Origin: an uncultured Eubacteriales bacterium
GTDB taxonomy: Bacteria; Bacillota; Clostridia; Oscillospirales; CAG-272
Reading direction: 5' to 3'
Length of the DNA stretch: 9,924 bases
Assembly (NCBI GenBank): GCA_900556615.1
Contig: USPP01000032.1
Location: 1 to 9,924 of the forward strand
The position numbers were made by a program, and so were the translations under genes. Positions 5,069-9,924 of the stretch are shown one piece after another. The notes beneath the pieces are model-generated. The model was not told the DNA's origin and did not search any database. It was given only the letters and a program-made list of their open reading frames with translations. Every line of letters starts with the position of its first letter. The stretch's first letter is position 1.

Positions 5069-7099
5069 TTAACCGACCGCCTCCCATGAATAGGTATATT
5101 CGTTATACCGATTTAAGAAATCTTCGAAATTTTCGTTGCCGAGTTTTTCAAAAGATTTTTCCCACGGTATATCGCTGCAGGCGGCGACGGAAGGGAATAC
5201 TTCCCTGAGTATCAGACAGAGAGCATAAGCTTTTTCCGTCAGATGCGGTCCGTATATAGAAGAGGAAAGGGATTCGGAGTCAGAAATGAAGAGATATTCC
5301 ATGATTCTTGCCCTGTCTTCTGTCGGAAAGGTTTTAGAATATGCGTCAATAAAATAGATGTTATTCTCCTCGCTCTCTCCCGCAATAGTATAGCTTGTGT
5401 CGGATATTTCATTTCCGTTTCCGTCAAGATACGAGTAATAATATGTCATATTCTGCGGCAGAAACATGTCCCACATGGAATAGTAGGGAATACCTGTCTC
5501 GTTTTCTGACATGAGGATTCGGTCGTCCATGATGTGCATAAGCTCGTGAGAGATATTCTGTTCAAGCAAATAACTGAATGCAATATCGAGAGCAATGATC
5601 CGGTGGTTATTTTTATAATCGGTGAACGCGATTGCGGCAGCGGAACTGATAGTGCCGTATTGTGTGCCGTGAAATGCTCCGCATAAATATATCTTTATAC
5701 CCTTTATTCCGTTGACGCACATTTCCTGAAATATTCCCTTGGGATATTTGTCGAGAGTATCGGACAGAGTACGCATAGAACGATACAGCTTGAAGCTGTC
5801 GGTTTCTGTTTCAGCCGTGTAATCCGGCGCGTTAAAACGGTTACCTTCTTCTCCGTAATAGACTTCTATACCGTGGTTTTTAAAAATTTCATCGCGAATT
5901 TGCGTATTAAGACCGCTTACTCCGTTTTCTCCGAGCGCCTCAAGAAGGAAGCTCTCTTCTTCTGCAGAGAAAATATCCCATATGCAGAGCATAGGAGTAT
6001 AATCGTCCGTGTAGAGATCGATAAGCGCTGTGCCGTAATCGGTGAGCTTAATCTGTCCGACGATCGAGATATCTAAGTCAAGGGTATTGAGGTTTTGGCT
6101 GTAAACTTTTTTGTTCGTGATATCATATGCGGAGATATTAAGAACAGCGGATTCCGAATGCTTGCGCGTAAGCAGAAGCCCGTCGAGAAAATCGGCAATA
6201 CCGGTATCGTAAGTAAGATTTTGAAGTATATAAGTGACATCGGGATTCTCAGCCGTTTTTATGAATGAAGATATGTCGACATTCATAAAAAGTGGCTGTG
6301 CAGTACCGACAGAAAAAAAGCCGTCGGTTTCCTGAATACACCTGACGGTATCGGAAGTGGTATCCATGTAGTAATTTTTTTCCTGTTCATCATAAGAGGA
6401 AATATAGATTTTTCCGTCGTTAAAGCCTGTATAATATGGGAAAGTTATTCCTGTTTCGATGATTTTTTTGCTTTTGTCGCTGAGATTGACGATAACCATC
6501 GTTTTAGAATTTTCATCGGAATAATACAATTTTTTGCCGTTGTTTGTAACAAAAGCAAAGGTTGAATCTATTTCGGTTTCTAAGGCATCATAATGACAGA
6601 TTTGTGAAAAATCAGAGGTATAGATATATGTTTCGAGAGTAGTGGTATTGATTGCGGAGATTTTTCCTTCATCAAGAAGCCTGAAAGTATTGTCAGCAGG
6701 TAAAAGACATGTTGAAATGACTTCTCCGGTTCTTGAATTAAGAAGAATCAGAACAGCGTTTTCGGAGATTTCTTCGTAATTCTGATTATCCGAATAAACG
6801 GCAAGAATATATTCTCTATTTGTGAATATTTGTGTAAGCGTATACTGCTCGGAAGAAGAAAAAATATCTTTTAAGGGAATCAAATACAGGTTTTCGGCAA
6901 ACAACTCCAATTGAGAAAAATCCGGTTTATTCGGATCATGCGAATTTTCTGTATCATCATATGAATTTTCTGCTTCGGAGGCGGCAGTGTGAATGATTTC
7001 GGTTTGCTCAAAGATGGGGAAAAAATTTTTTCTTCCGCCGGAACACGATATAAGAAAAAACACAAGAGAAACAAGGACGAGGATAAGTATTTTTTTCAT
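5069..7099 (-). CDS. Surface lipoprotein, putative HExxH zinc metallopeptidase
   Basis: A 676-aa protein. It begins with a lipoprotein signal: basic MKK, a hydrophobic core, and the lipobox LISC with Cys19 as the lipidated residue. A low-complexity Ser/Asp/Glu tether follows (about 35-60). Residues 65-385 are a series of beta-rich, roughly 40-residue units (LILLNSRTGEVIS, LYYSDENSK, KIYISSYDEQ, ISAYDITNKKVYS) that read like a beta-propeller. The C-terminal part carries SHELMH at 517-522, a HExxH zinc site, and downstream TEDRARIMEYLF (593-604), whose Glu594 may be the third ligand as in gluzincins. It is predicted to act outside the cell; its substrate is unknown. It is the first gene of a two-gene unit with the glycosylase. 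An AAAGGA lies upstream, somewhat far from the ATG. Confidence 0.75.
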   Translation of the reverse strand: MKKILILVLVSLVFFLISCSGGRKNFFPIFEQTEIIHTAASEAENSYDDTENSHDPNKPDFSQLELFAENLYLIPLKDIFSSSEQYTLTQIFTNREYILAVYSDNQNYEEISENAVLILLNSRTGEVISTCLLPADNTFRLLDEGKISAINTTTLETYIYTSDFSQICHYDALETEIDSTFAFVTNNGKKLYYSDENSKTMVIVNLSDKSKKIIETGITFPYYTGFNDGKIYISSYDEQEKNYYMDTTSDTVRCIQETDGFFSVGTAQPLFMNVDISSFIKTAENPDVTYILQNLTYDTGIADFLDGLLLTRKHSESAVLNISAYDITNKKVYSQNLNTLDLDISIVGQIKLTDYGTALIDLYTDDYTPMLCIWDIFSAEEESFLLEALGENGVSGLNTQIRDEIFKNHGIEVYYGEEGNRFNAPDYTAETETDSFKLYRSMRTLSDTLDKYPKGIFQEMCVNGIKGIKIYLCGAFHGTQYGTISSAAAIAFTDYKNNHRIIALDIAFSYLLEQNISHELMHIMDDRILMSENETGIPYYSMWDMFLPQNMTYYYSYLDGNGNEISDTSYTIAGESEENNIYFIDAYSKTFPTEDRARIMEYLFISDSESLSSSIYGPHLTEKAYALCLILREVFPSVAACSDIPWEKSFEKLGNENFEDFLNRYNEYTYSWEAVG

Positions 7100-7315
7100 A
7101 AATTCTATGCTTTTCCTTTCCGAGAGATAAGACTGTAACGCAAATCAGCGACCGAAATGTTACTTTGCCCGGCATATAAATAAAAAAATTTTATTATCGC
7201 GGCTGACATAATCTGATAAAACCGGAAGAAATCTATACGAATTACCGCGGGAGTTTTGCGCACAATATGATTGCGGTTCAAAAGACCGCAAAGCTGTAAT
7301 TCAAGGGGATAAGTC
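7100..7315. other. Divergent intergenic region
   Basis: 216 bp between the lipoprotein gene (leftward) and the PdaA-like gene (rightward), so it must hold both promoters. No strong sigma-A pair could be read in either direction. The visible features are an A/T-rich stretch at 7176-7199 and the hairpin TGCGGT/ACCGCA (7272-7277, 7285-7290) in the deacetylase leader. A sporulation-sigma promoter is expected for a PdaA gene, but I see only poor matches. Confidence 0.6.
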
Positions 7316-8119
7316 ATGAAATTCAAAGTATTGACAGCTGTTTTACTGACTGTCGGTGCAGTATCTCTTCCGGGTAATGCTAAAGAAGCAATTGATTCTG
7401 TCAATCATACCGAGACCGCAGGATATAATTGGTACTGCAAGAATAATGACAGCGGAAAACCGCCGGAGCTTCCTTCCGAATTTTCCTTTATAACGGAAAA
7501 CGGAGGTTATTATATTGATAAAAAAGCGAGCGATGAGAATCGCGTAATATATCTCACCTTTGACGCTGGATATGAAAACGGAAATATCGCAAAGATCCTG
7601 GATGTGTTGAAAAAACACAATGCAACAGGCGCGTTCTTTGTTCTCGGCAATCTTATCAAACGCGATACCGCGCTGGTAAAAAGAATGCTTGATGAAGGAC
7701 ACCTGGTGTGCAATCACACGAATCTGCATCATGATATGACTAAGGTAACAGATCCCGTAAAGTTCAAAGCTGAGCTTGACTCGCTTAATTCTATTATGAA
7801 AGAATACTGCGGATGTGAGCTTGCGCCATTCTACCGTCCTCCGGAAGGCAGATTCAGTGAAAGAAATCTTAAATGTGCCGCAGAATGCGGATATAAAACG
7901 ATATTCTGGAGCTTTGCCTATGCCGATTGGGATAACAACAAACAGATGAGTCATGATAAGGCGCTGAACAAGGTTCTTTCGCATACGCATAATGGGGAAG
8001 TCATACTTCTTCATCCGACTTCAAGCACCAACGCCGCTATTCTTGACGAACTGCTTACTGAATGGGAAAAGGCAGGCTACCGTTTCGGGACGCTTTATGA
8101 GCTTGTTGAAAACACTTAA
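7316..8119 (+). CDS. PdaA-like polysaccharide deacetylase (spore cortex delta-lactam enzyme)
   Basis: A 267-aa protein with a signal peptide (cleavage probably after GNA, residue 22) and a NodB/CE4 domain. Motif 1 is TFDAGYENG (81-89), motif 2 is HTNLH (His134, His138), motif 3 is FYRPPEGRF (172-180), then TIFWSFAYADWDNNKQ (195-210) and LLHPTSSTN (231-239). The TFDxGYENG variant and the WSFAYADWDxNKQ block are hallmarks of PdaA, the de-N-acetylase needed to make muramic delta-lactam in the spore cortex. This implies a sporulating host. AAGGGG is 7 nt before the ATG. A 6-bp hairpin (TGCGGT/ACCGCA, 7272-7290) lies in the leader. The next deacetylase gene starts inside its 3' end. Confidence 0.88.
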   Translation: MKFKVLTAVLLTVGAVSLPGNAKEAIDSVNHTETAGYNWYCKNNDSGKPPELPSEFSFITENGGYYIDKKASDENRVIYLTFDAGYENGNIAKILDVLKKHNATGAFFVLGNLIKRDTALVKRMLDEGHLVCNHTNLHHDMTKVTDPVKFKAELDSLNSIMKEYCGCELAPFYRPPEGRFSERNLKCAAECGYKTIFWSFAYADWDNNKQMSHDKALNKVLSHTHNGEVILLHPTSSTNAAILDELLTEWEKAGYRFGTLYELVENT

Positions 8120-8786
8120 AGCAACGCTTAGTGTAGTTGTAATTACCGCAGCGTTGATGGGTGAGGTGAATGCAGAGGTCAAAAAGCCTTACCGAAAGCA
8201 TGAAAATTCTGAGATGAAGATAGCCCTGACCTTTGACGACGGACCGCACAAATGCTATACTCCAGAAATTCTTGATATTCTCGATGAATATGGAGTAAAA
8301 GCAACATTTTTTGTAATAGGAAGCAATTGCGAGGATAATCTTGCAATTGTACAGCGTGAAATCGATTCGGGGCATGAAATAGGAAATCACACCTATTCTC
8401 ATCCGCATCTGACAAAGATAAAAGCTGAGAGGCTTTTCAGTGAGCTGATAAAAACAGAAAATATTCTGTTTGAACTCGGGGAGTACAGACCAAAGCTATT
8501 CCGTCCTCCCGAAGGGATATACTCGCTAACCGTGTCGAAAACGCTTGAAAGACTTGACTATATCCCCATACTCTGGACCGTGGATACGACGGACTGGAAA
8601 CTTCCTTCCGCGGAAAAAATCGCGGACACGGTATTAAAAAATATTTCATCGGGAGAAATTATACTTTGCCACGATTTTGTGTCAGGGAAAAGCAATACGC
8701 CCGATGCACTTCGTATATTTATTCCGAAGCTTTTAGAGCAGGGATATGTATTTGTTACGGTTTCCGAGTTAATCATGTCCGATTAA
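8097..8786 (+). CDS. NodB-type polysaccharide deacetylase
   Basis: A 229-aa secreted CE4 deacetylase. I place the start at ATG 8097, not at the earlier in-frame ATG 7992, because it gives a clean signal peptide (MSLLKTLKATLSVVV, cleavage probably after VNA at 26) and only a 23-nt overlap with the PdaA-like gene. Catalytic motifs are complete: TFDDG (45-49, Asp47 base and Asp48 metal ligand), HTYSH (His98, His102), FRPPEG (135-140), WTVDTTDW (160-167), and LCHD (190-193). It probably de-N-acetylates peptidoglycan or a related glycan outside the membrane. Overlap and a weak ribosome site (GGGA) point to coupling with the upstream paralogue. The two share the RPPEG variant, suggesting an old duplication. 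Confidence 0.88.
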   Translation: MSLLKTLKATLSVVVITAALMGEVNAEVKKPYRKHENSEMKIALTFDDGPHKCYTPEILDILDEYGVKATFFVIGSNCEDNLAIVQREIDSGHEIGNHTYSHPHLTKIKAERLFSELIKTENILFELGEYRPKLFRPPEGIYSLTVSKTLERLDYIPILWTVDTTDWKLPSAEKIADTVLKNISSGEIILCHDFVSGKSNTPDALRIFIPKLLEQGYVFVTVSELIMSD

Positions 8787-9715
8787 GAAGGAGACAGCAC
8801 GGAGACGGCTTCTCCGTCGCTTACGATAACAATACTGCCCGACTGGTCGGTTCTGAAAAAAGCGATATTATTTTTCTTGAGCAGGTTTAGGATTTCGCTG
8901 TGCGGATGACCGTAGTCATTATCCTTTCCGCAGGAAATAATCGCATATGTCGGAGATACGGCTGAAAGCCAGTCTCCTGATGTTGAAGTAGAAGAACCGT
9001 GATGTCCGAGCTTTAAAACATCGGCTTTGAAATAGGAAGCAGGGAAACGGTTCAGCATATCCGCCTCTGACTGCGACTCAGCATCTCCTGTAAAAAGGAA
9101 CGATGTCTGACCGTAGTCGAGGCGGATAACCGCGCTTTGATTATTCAAATTATCAGTATAATCTTTTACGGGACCGAGAATTTTAAATTCCGCGGTTCCG
9201 AGAGAATATTTCTCGCCGTTCGGCTCTGCTGTAATAAAGCCGCAGCCCTCCGCGTCTATTTTTTCAAGTACTTTTTTATAAGTAGATGTGGTCGAGATTG
9301 CATCGGGCATGATAACGTTTTTTACCTCAAAGGCATCCAATATTGCCGATGCACCGCCTATATGGTCGGAGTGAGGATGAGTGAGAACAAAATATTTGAT
9401 TTCTGTAATCTTGTAGCGGCGCAGATATTCCGTAAGGTATGTTTTGCTTTCGGAGGTTCCTGCGTCAATCAGCATAGCTTCGCCGTCAGGAGCAATAATC
9501 AGTTCTGAGTCTCCCTGACCGACATCTATGTAGTGGACGGAAAGCTCTCCGTCCGTTGGTGTTATATTTACCGAATTATCGTAGAAGGTAAAGTATTTTG
9601 CAAATTCATCGGATATGCCAGGCAATATCCACACCAGCAGTGAGATGACTGCGGCTGTTATAAAGAAAGCGATTCTTTTGTCAGACAGATGATTTTTCTT
9701 TTTTCTTCGGGACAT
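8783..9715 (-). CDS. Membrane-anchored ComEC-like metallo-beta-lactamase-fold protein
   Basis: A 310-aa protein. A basic start (SRRKKK) is followed by one hydrophobic segment (15-32), placing the catalytic part outside the membrane. The domain has LSVHYIDVGQGDS (58-70), MLIDAGTS (81-88), the metal motif THPHSDHIGG (112-121, His113, His115, Asp117, His118), LFTGDAE (207-213), KLGHHGSS (235-242), and GHPH (269-272). This is the MBL domain that forms the C-terminal part of ComEC competence proteins, here without the channel domain. Such stand-alone forms are predicted hydrolases or nucleases with no agreed substrate. GGAGG is 5 nt before the ATG. Its stop overlaps the converging deacetylase stop in one TTAA. 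Confidence 0.88.
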   Translation of the reverse strand: MSRRKKKNHLSDKRIAFFITAAVISLLVWILPGISDEFAKYFTFYDNSVNITPTDGELSVHYIDVGQGDSELIIAPDGEAMLIDAGTSESKTYLTEYLRRYKITEIKYFVLTHPHSDHIGGASAILDAFEVKNVIMPDAISTTSTYKKVLEKIDAEGCGFITAEPNGEKYSLGTAEFKILGPVKDYTDNLNNQSAVIRLDYGQTSFLFTGDAESQSEADMLNRFPASYFKADVLKLGHHGSSTSTSGDWLSAVSPTYAIISCGKDNDYGHPHSEILNLLKKNNIAFFRTDQSGSIVIVSDGEAVSVLSPS

Positions 9716-9924
9716 GATTACCTCCAGTAAAGGCTTCCGATCGGTCGGAAACCAAGCAGCTTAAACAGATTGCAGGCACAGATATGAGAAACCAAAAAAA
9801 TGTAAAAAGAGGGCATATCTGTCCCTGAATATTCAGGAACCTTTCGGAATAATCCCATACGTTCCAATGCAGAAGTTTGTTGACAATACAGCCGACGGAG
9901 TACTCCGCAGCAGTAATGGTGGCA
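9681..9924 (-). CDS. Putative ABC transporter permease, CmpB type (C-terminal part, runs off the edge)
   Basis: An open frame enters from the right edge and ends at TGA 9683-9681, giving 80 residues. It contains EYSVGCIVNKLLHWNVWDYS and FLNIQGQICPLF followed by a hydrophobic helix (TFFWFLISVPAICL). The E-G-N-x-W-DYS / N-x-G-QIC pattern is typical of the C-terminal half of the ABC_trans_CmpB (PF06541) family of membrane proteins, whose transport role is only presumed. The last 11 codons plus stop overlap the start of the ComEC-like gene by 35 nt, so the pair is probably cotranscribed and coupled. The tail (PKKKKKSSV) is basic. The start lies outside the window. Confidence 0.75.
   Translation of the reverse strand, partial: ATITAAEYSVGCIVNKLLHWNVWDYSERFLNIQGQICPLFTFFWFLISVPAICLSCLVSDRSEAFTGGNHVPKKKEKSSV

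Noticed and set aside
7235..7275. Sigma-G type promoter (GAATTA ... CAATAT) for the PdaA-like gene
   Set aside because: Both boxes are poor matches to the sporulation consensus; expected from biology but not supported by the sequence.
7255..7310. Possible cyclic-di-GMP (GEMM) riboswitch before the PdaA-like gene, because of ACCGCAAAGCTG resembling GACGCAAAGC
   Set aside because: The GAAA tetraloop with its receptor and a second paired arm are missing, and the hairpin sits only about 26 nt from the start codon.
7343..8014. A 223-codon open frame on the - strand
   Set aside because: It is antisense to the PdaA-like gene, which has full family motifs; no domain is visible and no ribosome site supports it.
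7992..8096. Upstream ATG giving a 264-aa version of the second deacetylase
   Set aside because: It would add 35 residues without signal-peptide character and overlap the previous gene by 128 nt; ATG 8097 gives a normal signal peptide.

Overview
The window looks like a chromosomal segment of a low-to-mid G+C, spore-forming Clostridia bacterium, most likely an Oscillospiraceae/Ruminococcaceae relative. The grounds are consensus sigma-A promoters, strong AGGAGG-type ribosome sites, a PdaA-type spore-cortex deacetylase, a Firmicutes-style BirA operator before bioY, and a zinc-ribbon membrane protein. This assignment rests on gene content and style only; no marker gene for taxonomy is present. No tRNA, rRNA or CRISPR array was seen.

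Left part (1-2190, + strand). The window opens inside a miniature repeat element (copy A, 1-120). A second copy (B, 186-368) follows after a 65-bp gap, and that gap holds a perfect TTGACA-N17-TATAAT promoter with an extended -10. Transcription from it would run through copy B and then an operon: an SPFH/prohibitin-like membrane protein (432), a zinc-ribbon membrane protein (1400), and two small coupled ORFs of 39 and 81 aa (1791, 1907). A hairpin terminator follows at 2165.

Middle (2190-4100). A short, broken gene (2249-2550) appears to be interrupted by a third, 68-bp copy of the same element (C, 2305-2372) and carries an in-frame TGA further on. A good promoter then drives an adenine-type phosphoribosyltransferase (2654). 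Next comes the biotin transporter S component BioY (3331), preceded by a perfect 10-bp inverted repeat that matches BirA operators. A bidirectional terminator (4017-4045) separates bioY from the converging rplS.

Right-centre (4108-7099, - strand). rplS (ribosomal protein L19) stands apart from its usual rimM-trmD neighbours and has its own promoter and a structured leader. Upstream of it is a two-gene unit: a large surface lipoprotein with an HExxH metallopeptidase motif, coupled by TAAAATG to a family-6 uracil-DNA glycosylase-superfamily enzyme (DNA-deoxyinosine glycosylase type).

Right end (7316-9924). Two overlapping + strand polysaccharide deacetylases follow: a PdaA-like muramic delta-lactam enzyme and a classic NodB-type enzyme. 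They converge, with stop codons sharing one TTAA, on a membrane-anchored ComEC-like metallo-beta-lactamase protein on the - strand. That gene is overlapped at its start by the C-terminal end of a CmpB-type putative ABC transporter permease running off the window edge.

The most unusual content is the repeat family: three diverged copies in 2.4 kb, one lying in an operon leader and one apparently breaking a small gene.
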